Assembly: GCA_964404255.1 (NCBI GenBank)
Contig: CAYOJJ010000003.1
Coordinates: 124,001 to 188,000 of the forward strand
Direction of reading: 5' to 3'
DNA length: 64,000 bases
From: JAFDZW01 sp964404255
Lineage (GTDB): Bacteria > Bacteroidota > Ignavibacteria > Palsa-1295
Both the position numbers and the translations under genes were made by a program. Shown in pieces: positions 45,001-52,796 of this stretch. The stretch's first letter is position 1, and each line of letters begins with the position of its first letter. The notes under the pieces are model-generated. The model saw only the letters and a program-made list of their open reading frames with translations, searched no databases and was not told where the DNA came from.

Positions 45001-45567
45001 GTACTCATTATTGGAAATGGACATCAAAATTTTGTGTCATTTCCGGGGCACCCAGCAGTACCTGAACTGCGCAGCAATGCCTTTGAAGTCTCGAACAATG
45101 GCCATGCCATTGTGTATGACTCCAACGGTACTGGGGGAGCTACACCGGGTGGTTCACCTCGTCCGGCCTTTATAGGAAGCACTTATAAGGATAACATCGT
45201 TTATGCATGGGCTGTAGTAAAATGGGATACTACGACGGCTACTGGTGGACCACATTATGTTGTACAGTCCGATTTTGGTACACAACTTGTGTTAAGGAAT
45301 CCTGGAGTTCCAAATACAGGTATTATTTTTGTTACACTTAATACGGCTGATCCGGTGACCGGGCTATCTCGTCCACTTACTGATGCAGCAATATCTGTCA
45401 CTCCGATGGATTTAGGAGCAGAAGTATCAGGCAATTGTATTATTGCAAATGCTACCCAGATTGGCGGCGGTGGTTTAACAAACCAATTTCAAATTCATTT
45501 ATTTAACGCAGGAGCAGGATGCATTCCGGCTGATCATTCATTTTCGTTTCAGGTAGTCGGACGATAA
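42016..45567 (+). CDS. Large secreted repeat protein, trimeric-adhesin-like head repeats (cargo)
   Basis: A 1183-residue protein with a signal peptide (ending GVKAQ), an N-terminal domain of the kind found in many Bacteroidota secreted proteins (ISYQGIIKSATGAPLYG to GGAEMRPLSMLAGVPYAIT, about 32-130) and, from about 205 on, tandem ~20-30-residue units containing IxGGxxNxI (for example AIAGGIYNKVAEAYGSIGGG). Such units build beta-helical heads in YadA-like adhesins. The repeats are interrupted near residues 495-620. No T9SS domain is seen at its own C-terminus. As an exported protein inside a prophage it is a candidate for altering the host surface. Confidence 0.82.
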   Translation: MKTKTILATLLLIAGMVMLCVNGVKAQTDVPRIISYQGIIKSATGAPLYGNHKVSVAFYNNSDGTEMIWQGEYVAPVENGVFNILLGSGAYPLPSPKVMNRTIYVGVKVDGGAEMRPLSMLAGVPYAITVSDSAITKEKMAVNYLGGIALDGKTITKKGGVLNLKPGLGIDLLYDQESNTLSLNSTGGITNTTQAILDNPCSDNNDGGTGSRNVVAGGCENTANPPGGASIGYAVVGGGQSNTALGVYSVIAGGSTDTVTSVGYSAAIAGGIYNKVAEAYGSIGGGLHNSVYGQGGTIAGGSFNLDSSMSGAIGGGIGNKIDGSSVNSLIAGGDSNLVRLAFGSAIGGGTYNIVDADLAGIASGSSHHNTGENSFIGGGGSNRIGITFFNTIGGGNNNRIDSLTDFSFIGGGKNNTIKGFNSFNISDFSSNFSVLSGGLNNTVFGHTSAIVGGRNLKVGSNTFGFSTEETAINLSTDSGIAFFGGTDLWLHNDDNIARKIKFFEMNDSGSQFTSFRAGSMQSNVEYVLPLKQGGVKFVLANDGAGNLFWDNLRGDFDHNLDSLGHRVDSLVGTVAGPTDWHVTGNSGTATPTNFLGTIDSQAFEIHINNSDAVANRGSKRVMRYIPNDSSASILGGSQANDLPDSVMGGVIAGGGSFTLPNINQGDYSVISGGQGNRILSSDSGRDFFIRNSHAFIGGGFRNTITRNSDGVFDDAGGSMGATIAGGTRNTIEDNAGFIGAGDSNVISETFGVIGGGQFNRAFGNYDVIGGGFNNGCEPNHNPIAIFVGGGDNNQIGCDSVSGNPDNTVICGGSRNVVTGNHSFIGGGGGTKGAGINMFDSVLSTFSALVGGSNNTISIVSDNSFLGGGSLNKITRSLTSTLTGGKNNTISGSTSSFIGGGTDNKVLHLAQFSTIVAGQFNKIDTGTFNTIGGGSGNVIGQSQTPKLLSEFCTIPGGDHDTARGYGQTVLGYFNRPQGNSMQPTTQNRTGVIGDDRVLIIGNGHQNFVSFPGHPAVPELRSNAFEVSNNGHAIVYDSNGTGGATPGGSPRPAFIGSTYKDNIVYAWAVVKWDTTTATGGPHYVVQSDFGTQLVLRNPGVPNTGIIFVTLNTADPVTGLSRPLTDAAISVTPMDLGAEVSGNCIIANATQIGGGGLTNQFQIHLFNAGAGCIPADHSFSFQVVGR

Positions 45568-45573
45568 TCCAGT

Positions 45574-47730
45574 ATGAAGAAGCAGAGAAGTATAAAAGGT
45601 TTATTTACTAAGAGAGAGAGTTTACTTCTCTGCTTCCTTTTATTCTTTCTATTATTTACAAAAGAAAGTGAAGCTCAATGGAGAAAATTGCATCAGTTCC
45701 CCGACAGAGTAAATGTCATTTATTTCCCGGATTTCGATACTACTCATCAACTTTGCTTTGTAGGAATAAAAGGTGGGCAAGATGATCCAAATAAGATTTT
45801 AAAATCTACTAACGCGGGAATTGATTGGATAGTCTGTCCAAGTGGTAAAAATAAATTCGGTACCTATGGACAGGTAGGGGGGTTTTGGTTTAAAGATTCT
45901 CTTATTGGTTGGCATTGGGGGTTTATAACAGAACTCCCTCCCGGTGATTATAAAACTACTGATGGTGGAAATACATGGAATATTATGCCTACACTCGGCA
46001 CATGTTTTTCTATGGCGTATGTACCATCGACTAAAAGACTAATAGGTGGTACATCAACAACTCCTCCAACTGGTGGACTGTGTCCATACACTTATTCTCT
46101 TGATGAGGGAAATACATTTACTTTAGGCCCACTCATTACGGATTTTCAGGTAGGGGTAGGTATTACTTTCTCAGATGATTTACATGGCATTATTACCAGC
46201 ATTTGTGCCACACCCGCGAATAAAGGAATACTTTATACTGCTGACGGTGGTATATCCTGGCAGCAAAGTTTTCCTTTCAATAATGCCGATCAACCAGACC
46301 CTCTCGGTATTAAAGGCACACAAACGTTTTTTGTTATAACTGCTTTGGATTGTGAGCCAAACAATAAGGTTCAAAATGATGTATTGAGATCTGATGATGG
46401 TGGTGTAACATGGAGAAATTTATATACCTATTTTTCTCATACACAAGAAAAGTGGGTGACCGGGAGTATTAAGAAAGGAAGGGGTACTACACTTTTCTTT
46501 CAGACATCGACTGATAGTACCGAAGGAATTATGATGTCTGAAGATACGGGTCATACTTTCCATTCGATTTGTGGCCCTAACAATACTTCATACACAAGGT
46601 TTGCTGTAAATGATACCGTTATTTATGCTGCGGATTTGACAGGAGGACTGTGGATTAATACTACAGGAATAGGCTCCTTTTCTTCTCCACAACTTTCGGC
46701 CACTACGTTTCAGCTCAGTGGCTGCGGAATAAAAGACACCGTTCTCTTAATGACCTTCTTTGATTCGTGCAGTGATTATCAGGGGAAGTTAATCTGGGCA
46801 ACCCTCGATAGAACAAGCAATTTCTCTATACAGCGTCCATTCGATCGCGCACGGACACTTCATTCCAACGACTCGCTGGTTATCCATTACGACCCGAATC
46901 TTTCACTTTCCGATACGGCCCACCTTCATTTACGCTTCCATTTGGGATTTAAGGATTTCGATACGACCTTACTATTAGTCGGCTCGGCTCAAAATGAAAT
47001 CGAACAAGTTCGATTTGTCCCAACGCTTAGCGAACCTATGACAAGCCCCGGAAAGACTACCGATATAATTATAAAGCCGGATAAATTAATTCAGGGAAAG
47101 GGCCTGAATTCTCTCTCATTCCATCTACAGTATAATGGAGACCTACTGACCAATATAGCAGTAAAGACTTCGTTGCCGTCTGGGACTCAAATCATTAAAG
47201 GAAATGAAACGAGGGCAGGAAAAATTACTACGCTACCGATAACCATTACTGGAAATGACCTACCGCTTGATCCCGCCCAGGCCGTTGCAACGATAACCAT
47301 GCAGACCTCAGTCACCGATACCTTGACCACCGATCTGAGTTTAAGTAATCTCGAGTTAAATAATGGCGACCCTGCTTTTGCCAATTGTGTGCTTTCGGTC
47401 GATACCAGCAGCACCCAATTCACGCTGGCTCTTAATTGTAGTGATACCATTCTCTACCATTACCTGAAGACTAAGCAGATTCTGGGTATTACTTCTATTA
47501 TTCCAAATCCAGCCAGCAATAAGGTCAGCGTCGAATTCTACTCCGCAGAAAAGACCGACGTGCAGATTCAGCTTATCGATGCGCTGGGAAATGAAGTAAA
47601 GAGCCTGACGACCACAGCAGCTATAGGCTCAAATAAACTAACACTCACTATGCCAGATCAAGCTGGAGTGTACCACCTACGACTTTCAACCCCACGACAA
47701 ACGGTCACTGAAAAAGTGATAAAACAATAA
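45574..47730 (+). CDS. Secreted BNR-repeat protein with T9SS sorting domain (cargo)
   Basis: A 718-residue protein: hydrophobic signal (about 18-34, LLLCFLLFFLLF), BNR/sortilin-like beta-propeller repeats (KTTDGGNTWNIM, LYTADGGISWQQS, LRSDDGGVTWRN), an Ig-like beta region and a C-terminal type IX secretion sorting domain (last ~80 residues, SIIPNPASNKVSVEF ... GVYHLRLS). The sorting domain would send it through the host T9SS to the cell surface. It begins 6 bases after the repeat protein and is AT-rich in its first half. It is probably co-expressed with it. Confidence 0.88.
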   Translation: MKKQRSIKGLFTKRESLLLCFLLFFLLFTKESEAQWRKLHQFPDRVNVIYFPDFDTTHQLCFVGIKGGQDDPNKILKSTNAGIDWIVCPSGKNKFGTYGQVGGFWFKDSLIGWHWGFITELPPGDYKTTDGGNTWNIMPTLGTCFSMAYVPSTKRLIGGTSTTPPTGGLCPYTYSLDEGNTFTLGPLITDFQVGVGITFSDDLHGIITSICATPANKGILYTADGGISWQQSFPFNNADQPDPLGIKGTQTFFVITALDCEPNNKVQNDVLRSDDGGVTWRNLYTYFSHTQEKWVTGSIKKGRGTTLFFQTSTDSTEGIMMSEDTGHTFHSICGPNNTSYTRFAVNDTVIYAADLTGGLWINTTGIGSFSSPQLSATTFQLSGCGIKDTVLLMTFFDSCSDYQGKLIWATLDRTSNFSIQRPFDRARTLHSNDSLVIHYDPNLSLSDTAHLHLRFHLGFKDFDTTLLLVGSAQNEIEQVRFVPTLSEPMTSPGKTTDIIIKPDKLIQGKGLNSLSFHLQYNGDLLTNIAVKTSLPSGTQIIKGNETRAGKITTLPITITGNDLPLDPAQAVATITMQTSVTDTLTTDLSLSNLELNNGDPAFANCVLSVDTSSTQFTLALNCSDTILYHYLKTKQILGITSIIPNPASNKVSVEFYSAEKTDVQIQLIDALGNEVKSLTTTAAIGSNKLTLTMPDQAGVYHLRLSTPRQTVTEKVIKQ

Positions 47731-47795
47731 CGACTTGTGCTGAGCGCGCAACGCGGTATAGTCCCGGCTCGACTGTACCGATGTCGAACAAAGCC

Positions 47796-47815
47796 GGATT
47801 CCTAACTCCGGCACC
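47796..47815. other. Partial hairpin upstream of the cargo terminator
   Basis: GCCGGA and TCCGGC form a short stem in front of the strong terminator; it resembles a decayed copy of it. Confidence 0.3.
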
Positions 47816-47824
47816 CCAAAACAG

Positions 47825-47853
47825 AAAAGCCGGAGTGCTACACTCCGGCTTTT
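47825..47853. terminator. Bidirectional terminator between cargo and S24 genes
   Basis: AAAAGCCGGAGTG-CTA-CACTCCGGCTTTT is a perfect 13-bp stem with A and T tracts on either side. It serves the convergent BNR gene (plus) and S24 gene (minus). Confidence 0.9.
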
Positions 47854-47874
47854 TGATTACTGGGACACGCCCGT

Positions 47875-48276
47875 TTATTCCAGCGTATCCTTTCTAATCT
47901 CGATTACTCGTTCGAGCGACTCGACGTTTTTCACAGGGACGTTGAACGGCCCATCGGCGTCCTCGTGCTCGGCTTCGATCAGAAACCGGTCACCGCTCCT
48001 GAAGACCCGGCGCAGATATCTCAGACCTCCACAAAAGGAAACGAGATAGATCTGCCCGTCTTCAAAGGGTTCGGCAGTCGAGGTAACTCCAATAATATCT
48101 CCTTTACCGATCAGAGGTCGCATCGAGTCGTCAAAGGCCCGATACAGCACAAGGCTCTCACCGAGCAGGGACAATCCGGCCAGCGACAGGGGTTGAGGTT
48201 CGGAGGTTGAATCGTCGGGGACGCAAAGAATACACAGAAAGCATACAGCTAATGCGGAGACCCGTTTTATAGTCAT
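47875..48276 (-). CDS. Exported-looking S24-fold domain protein without HTH
   Basis: A 133-residue protein whose residues about 45-125 match the LexA/cI C-terminal S24 fold: FDDSMRPLIGKGDIIGV holds the catalytic Ser-Met, and GQIYLVSFCGGLRYLRRVF the strand where the catalytic Lys should be, but here Arg is found. There is no DNA-binding domain; the N-terminus looks like a signal peptide (LAVCFLCILC). It has a minus-strand TATATTTG (48359-48366) promoter of its own. It might bind the repressor next door or be a small peptidase; unproven. Confidence 0.72.
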   Translation of the reverse strand: MTIKRVSALAVCFLCILCVPDDSTSEPQPLSLAGLSLLGESLVLYRAFDDSMRPLIGKGDIIGVTSTAEPFEDGQIYLVSFCGGLRYLRRVFRSGDRFLIEAEHEDADGPFNVPVKNVESLERVIEIRKDTLE

Positions 48277-48386
48277 AGTGTCTTATCATAAGCATAGATT
48301 ATCAATATCCATAGAGTATCATTCATCGGCCAAGGAGTGGTTGCCGATGTAACCAGTACAAATATAACTCCTGAATTACCAAACGA

Positions 48387-49073
48387 TTACATGGGAGCCA
48401 AATTTTTCCGTGGAAATCGCCGGGAAATTTCCAATACCCTGTAAAACGAGACCAATTCCGAGGTTTTGATCGTGAAGGGAGCGACGGCGATATCGTCGGA
48501 GACCAGTCGGTATCCCCCGGAAGCCTTATAGACATTCCTCACCATCGGAACGGGATTTCCTTTATAGGTCAAAAGGTAGGTCTCTCCATTGGTGATGGCT
48601 TTCTCGGCAGTGGCAATAATGTAATCGTTCTCGCGTAAGGGATCGACGGCAGCTTTTCCCCTGACCTTATAGACAAAGACCTTTTTAAAATTCTTATAGT
48701 TCGGCAGTTCATACAGACCGATTGTCATTTCTTTCGGTACGGCCTCTTCTTCAATCGGTGGTATAGAATCGACGACCGGGATAACATGAACCACGTCGTT
48801 GACGCCGTAACTACGCGTTGTCTTGCTTCGCTTTCCGGTCAGGAAATAGACAATATCGGCTTGGGGATAAACAAGGTATAACTTTTTATAAAAGAGCGAG
48901 CCCGGTTCAGATTCCCCTCGCTCGTAGGCTCTGATCGAATGATAGCTAAAGTCGATCTGCCGGGCAAATTCCGCCCGGTTGATATTGAGTTCTTTCGTAT
49001 AAAACTCTTTAATGCGATTGACGACATCGATCCTCGAGTCGCCTATTTCTCTTTTGTCTTTTTGGGTTGGCAT
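48387..49073 (-). CDS. cI-like phage repressor with degenerate S24 domain
   Basis: A 228-residue protein with an N-terminal HTH (about 27-60, NRAEFARQIDFSYHSIRAYERGE) and a C-terminal S24-like domain (about 125-215). The expected Ser-Met is replaced by Ala-Ala in RGKAAVDPLRENDYIIA, and the Lys by Arg in MVRNVY, so RecA-stimulated self-cleavage looks impossible. It is divergent from the early genes across an operator at 49118-49144, as expected of the lysogeny repressor. Induction may need another factor. Confidence 0.85.
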   Translation of the reverse strand: MPTQKDKREIGDSRIDVVNRIKEFYTKELNINRAEFARQIDFSYHSIRAYERGESEPGSLFYKKLYLVYPQADIVYFLTGKRSKTTRSYGVNDVVHVIPVVDSIPPIEEEAVPKEMTIGLYELPNYKNFKKVFVYKVRGKAAVDPLRENDYIIATAEKAITNGETYLLTYKGNPVPMVRNVYKASGGYRLVSDDIAVAPFTIKTSELVSFYRVLEISRRFPRKNLAPM

Positions 49074-49117
49074 AATTCTCTTTCAATGATAACGATGGAG
49101 TTCTGCAATTAAAATGT

Positions 49118-49155
49118 TGTTTTTATGTCACTGACATAAAAACACCGTATATTTG
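49118..49155. promoter_or_regulatory. Repressor operator overlapping the early promoter
   Basis: A perfect dyad TGTTTTTATGTC-ACT-GACATAAAAACA covers 49118-49144, directly followed by TATATTTG (49148-49155) facing the early genes. The dyad covers the -33 region, so bound repressor would block the early promoter. A partial copy, ATAAAAACACC, recurs at 49302-49312 within the first early gene. Confidence 0.75.
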
Positions 49156-49215
49156 TCTTCGTATCCGGGTTCAAATATACCGCTTTTTACCTCGGGTATG
49201 GTCAAATTCTCAGGG

Positions 49216-49241
49216 AAAATGCTTCACCGGTGAAGCATTTT
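49216..49241 (+). terminator. Perfect 26-bp palindrome before the early genes
   Basis: AAAATGCTTCACC is followed at once by its inverse GGTGAAGCATTTT, then TT. It lies between the early promoter and the first early ATG, so it could act as an attenuator/terminator or as a second operator. Confidence 0.55.
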
Positions 49242-49283
49242 TCGCCGTAAGTCGTTAAAAATCAATAAAAGCATTTTTTGCTT

Positions 49284-50156
49284 ATGTCCGAGTCCGTAGA
49301 TATAAAAACACCAATTTCCGACGAACGCCGGGAGCAGCTTTGGAATGCCGTCCTGAAACTTATAGAAGTCCAGCACCGCCGGAAGGAATCGGCCCTCCTG
49401 CTCGAAGCCGTGATTTGCTATATGACCCGTGAGCACAAACTCTATGTAGCCGGGAACAGCACATGGAAAGACTTTGCCGAGAGCCGAAATTATAACCGCA
49501 CCAAGATCGACCGCTTTGTTTCGGCGGCGAAGTATATCGACCGCTGGGCCAGAGAAACCTACCTTCCGAAATCCGAAACCGCATTCCTGATCACCGAGCA
49601 GATGGTTGACCGCTTCATCGAGGAGCGTCATTCAAAGAACCAGCCTATCGATCTGAAATCGCTCCGCGAAGAACGATTGGCCCTTGAGCAATTCGAGTCC
49701 TATCTCGGTGGCGAGTCCACGATGACCGTCGATGCGTTTGCCGCTTCGATGACGATAGCAAAGAAAGCGATTGCTCCGACTCCCTCGGCGGCAGTGCAGG
49801 ATAACCTGTTTTATGTACACGAGCGTCTGAGCGATGCCGGATATAGGTACGACTCTACCGACGGTACCTATCGTAATCCCGATGGTTCGAAAATTTCCGA
49901 TAAAGAAATGGGACGCTATCTCGACGATGAAAGCGGTCTGCACATCTTCGATAAAGTAAAAAAGATTCTGGTCCCGGCCCAGCAGGAAATCGTCTCGGCT
50001 ATCGTCCACTGCCGTCAGTTCTTTGTCGCCTATGCCAACACGAATCAAAGTCCGAAGAACAAGCAAGTCATCGGCGAAAAGATCGAAGAGCTTCGCACTG
50101 TTGCCAACGCCATCGTGCGTGAAATCGAGAACCTCACGGCGCAGAGCTACCAATAA
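49284..50156 (+). CDS. First early protein, unknown
   Basis: From the ATG at 49284 the protein has 290 residues. It is largely helical and charged, with no recognised domain; a C-terminal region (about 195-285) looks coiled-coil-like. As the first gene after the repressor operator, and 45 bases before the MuB-like ATPase, a role in regulating or assisting transposition is likely. An in-frame TTG at 49278 is less likely. Confidence 0.75.
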   Translation: MSESVDIKTPISDERREQLWNAVLKLIEVQHRRKESALLLEAVICYMTREHKLYVAGNSTWKDFAESRNYNRTKIDRFVSAAKYIDRWARETYLPKSETAFLITEQMVDRFIEERHSKNQPIDLKSLREERLALEQFESYLGGESTMTVDAFAASMTIAKKAIAPTPSAAVQDNLFYVHERLSDAGYRYDSTDGTYRNPDGSKISDKEMGRYLDDESGLHIFDKVKKILVPAQQEIVSAIVHCRQFFVAYANTNQSPKNKQVIGEKIEELRTVANAIVREIENLTAQSYQ

Positions 50157-50200
50157 GTTTTGTATCCCGCATTTGTAAATCACACAATAACCAACTACTA

Positions 50201-51010
50201 ATGAGAACCTCTAAAATCCTAAAACCCCTGAGTTCGCAGCGTTCGGCGGTCAGTACCGTCGTCGGCGGACTCTCCAACCGAGATATCGTCTGTATGTGGG
50301 GCGAAGAGCCGAACGGCAAAACCAGTACCTATTACAGCATCTGCGCTCCACTTTCATTGGGCTTAGAAAACCGTCATGTCGATACGCTTCCGTGGACGGG
50401 CGATAAAACGCAGGTCGTCATTTGCGAAGGCATCGAACCACCGATGCTCACCTCGATGATCACCATCGATAAGATCAAACGGCAGGTATTGGAGATGTTC
50501 GGCGAGCCCTACAATACGAGACCGCTGGATATGCACCGACGATTTATTAAACTCCTGCTCGCGCTCGAGCAACGGCAGATCATTCCGGTGCTTGCTACCG
50601 ATAGCGTGGAGTTACTGCCGAAGCGCGCCTTCAGCGTCTATAAGCATTTCAATCAGCTTCACCTCGGTAGCCGTCCGATCGGATTCGGGATTCTGCTGTC
50701 CGGCAACTTTGCCCAGCGCAAACTGCCGCTGAACTTTTGGCAACACGTTACCGAAGTACAGGTCGGTAAACCAACTGCCGGACAGGTCAAAGAATACATC
50801 ATGGAATTGTGCCCGGAGCGGGTACAACTCTTTACCGAGGAAGCGATCAGGAAGATCGAACAGTGCCGCTCGACGCTCGATATGTACAATATCATCACCC
50901 GCTCGGTTGCCTACTGGAGTCGTAGCTCCCGTGAGAAAACCATCGATGCTCAACTGGTGCGCATCGTCATACAGAAACATGAAGAGAATCGTCAGCGTCG
51001 TGCCGCTTAA
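50201..51010 (+). CDS. MuB-like AAA ATPase, transposition target factor
   Basis: A 269-residue AAA-type ATPase with Walker A GEEPNGKT (residues 34-41) and a weak Walker B (IIPVLATDSVE). In Mu, MuB coats target DNA and delivers it to MuA. It sits 15 bases before the transposase. Order is B then A, the reverse of Mu but common in other transposons with an ATP-binding helper. Confidence 0.88.
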   Translation: MRTSKILKPLSSQRSAVSTVVGGLSNRDIVCMWGEEPNGKTSTYYSICAPLSLGLENRHVDTLPWTGDKTQVVICEGIEPPMLTSMITIDKIKRQVLEMFGEPYNTRPLDMHRRFIKLLLALEQRQIIPVLATDSVELLPKRAFSVYKHFNQLHLGSRPIGFGILLSGNFAQRKLPLNFWQHVTEVQVGKPTAGQVKEYIMELCPERVQLFTEEAIRKIEQCRSTLDMYNIITRSVAYWSRSSREKTIDAQLVRIVIQKHEENRQRRAA

Positions 51011-51025
51011 AGGAGGACTACCGTA

Positions 51026-52588
51026 ATGGCAAGAATTAAACCAACCCCCTACTATCTGAACGATACGCGCCGCTTATGGCAGAAGGCAAAAGGCCGCAAG
51101 GAGCAACGCCGGGTCATCGATGAAGCCCGCAAACCCTTTGGCTACAGCTATGCGCAGTTTACGCGCCTGTTACACCTGAAAGCCCGTAAGCGCAGTCTCT
51201 CGAAAAAAGAACTCGAGCGAATCGAAGAGAAGAAAGCCTACGCGCAAAAGCTCTACGACTTCCTGCTCGACGTGCAGTTCGATCAGCCCAGCTTCACCAA
51301 GACCCAAGCCTATCAGTTGCTCGTCGAGGATAAGCAGATCCCGGTCGAAGTATCGCTAAAGTCTATCGATGCGCTGGCCCGTAAGATCGGTCTGTCGAAT
51401 GAGTACTGCGCCCCGGCCATCCAATTTCACGGACGCTCGGAGCCGATGCACTTAGTGCAGATGGATTACTCGAAAAGCCGCTTCGTGTTTTTTAATCCGC
51501 AGGGTCGGCTCTTTCTCCAGTCGAAAGCAAAATCCAAAGCGAAGGAGTCCAGGCTCTACATCGCGGCGGCGGTCGACTGGTACTCCCGCGTCTGCTGGTT
51601 TCAGTATTACCAAAGTGCCGGGGAAAGCACGGCCTTTGTCCGTGATGCCATGCTCGACGCGTTCGCCTATAAAGAACACTTTGATCCGACGACCGGTGAA
51701 ATCGGCGAGACCCGTAAAATCCTGCAAGGGATTCCCCGTGAACTCTACATGGATAGAGGGAAAGGCAATAGGAGCGACGATATTATTTCGGGGCTTCAGA
51801 AGCATCAGGTAAAACCGATCATAGGCTCGGTGGAATACGATATCAAAGGCCGACGCACTAACCGCTCGAACAAGAAAGCCAGAGGACTTGTCGAGCGCTT
51901 TATCCGGGACTTTAAAGACCGCTTTGAAAATAATCTTTGGGGGAATAAGGTACTCGGAAAAGTCCCGCCGGAGTTTACGCTCGAATGGCTCAACGGCGAG
52001 GCGTTAGCCTTTTGCGAACGTACCAACGAGCGTCAGCACCCATTAAGAAAAACAATCACCCGCTGGTCGGCTTACGAGCACGTGCTCGGAACGCTTCGCT
52101 ATCCGACTACCGACTCGAAAAAACTCTTCGGCGGTTCGCTTACACGCTTGGTTCGGAACCGATTGATTCAGGGAGAGACTCGTAACCAATGGTTCATCGC
52201 TCCACTGTTCATTCATGACGGCACGGAAGTAGAAATGATTTTTAGCGGTCATGAAGCCTATCTCTTCCATGAAGGCCAGCTTATCCTGCTTGAAGCACAA
52301 CGCGGCTCGAAGGCGCATCACGACCGTCTACAGCGTGAACAGGTCGTCGAGACCTTTGGCGATCTCGAACTGACCGAACAACTGGCTACCGAACTCGATC
52401 TGCAAAGCGACGGACGCGTGACGCTACGAATGCTTCCCGACGAGCTCGAAGACGATCTCAAAGAATTCTCGGAGCGCGCTCGAACCCTCGACGAGATAAA
52501 AGAGAAAGCCGCTTATTTCATTATGGTCGCCAGAGGCGGCAATCCCCCTGCCGCCGCTAAGATCATTCCGTTCGTACCGCTCGAATAA
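51026..52588 (+). CDS. MuA-type DDE transposase
   Basis: A 520-residue recombinase with an RNase H-like catalytic core: Asp147 in QMDYSKS, Asp243 in YMDRGKGN, Glu290 in GLVERFI. N-terminal helical DNA-binding regions precede it and a beta-barrel-like domain follows (about 370-430). It catalyses strand transfer in integration and replicative transposition of the phage. Preceded by a clear AAAGGAGG ribosome site. It is followed by a strong hairpin at 52661. Confidence 0.92.
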   Translation: MARIKPTPYYLNDTRRLWQKAKGRKEQRRVIDEARKPFGYSYAQFTRLLHLKARKRSLSKKELERIEEKKAYAQKLYDFLLDVQFDQPSFTKTQAYQLLVEDKQIPVEVSLKSIDALARKIGLSNEYCAPAIQFHGRSEPMHLVQMDYSKSRFVFFNPQGRLFLQSKAKSKAKESRLYIAAAVDWYSRVCWFQYYQSAGESTAFVRDAMLDAFAYKEHFDPTTGEIGETRKILQGIPRELYMDRGKGNRSDDIISGLQKHQVKPIIGSVEYDIKGRRTNRSNKKARGLVERFIRDFKDRFENNLWGNKVLGKVPPEFTLEWLNGEALAFCERTNERQHPLRKTITRWSAYEHVLGTLRYPTTDSKKLFGGSLTRLVRNRLIQGETRNQWFIAPLFIHDGTEVEMIFSGHEAYLFHEGQLILLEAQRGSKAHHDRLQREQVVETFGDLELTEQLATELDLQSDGRVTLRMLPDELEDDLKEFSERARTLDEIKEKAAYFIMVARGGNPPAAAKIIPFVPLE

Positions 52589-52660
52589 GTTTCTCACTAC
52601 TCACAACGACCCTTCGTATCCCGTAGGGTGAGTTTGCCTGACAAAATTCCATAATACTTC

Positions 52661-52676
52661 GGGGCCGAAAGGCCCC
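52661..52676 (+). terminator. GAAA-loop hairpin after the transposase
   Basis: GGGGCC-GAAA-GGCCCC is a perfect 6-bp stem with a GNRA loop, downstream of the transposase and just before the tRNA-like gene. It lacks a U tract, so it could also mark RNA processing. Confidence 0.55.
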
Positions 52677-52695
52677 GGGGTCTTGTGGACAAACA

Positions 52696-52768
52696 GGACG
52701 GGTAGCTTAACGGTCTAAAGCCACAGGTCATACAGCCTTTTACATGGGTTCGACTCCCATCCCGTTCA
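52696..52768 (+). tRNA. tRNA-like gene, apparent CAT anticodon, abnormal anticodon arm
   Basis: Acceptor stem GGACGGG (52696-52702) pairs with CCCGTTC (52761-52767, one G-U), D arm GCTT/AAGC with GG in the loop (52705-52721), T arm ATGGG-TTCGACT-CCCAT (52744-52760) and discriminator A; no encoded CCA. The anticodon region (TCATA, 52728-52732) looks like T33-CAT-A37, i.e. Met or Ile2, but the expected 5-bp stem does not pair. The best alternative is AGG/CCT with an 8-base loop. Either a decayed tRNA or one with unusual decoding. Confidence 0.65.
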
Positions 52769-52796
52769 CTGATTTTTTCTTAAACCACTAATTACC

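Noticed and set aside
47796..47815. Second terminator upstream of 47825
   Set aside because: Stem is short and lacks a T tract; kept only as a weak hairpin.
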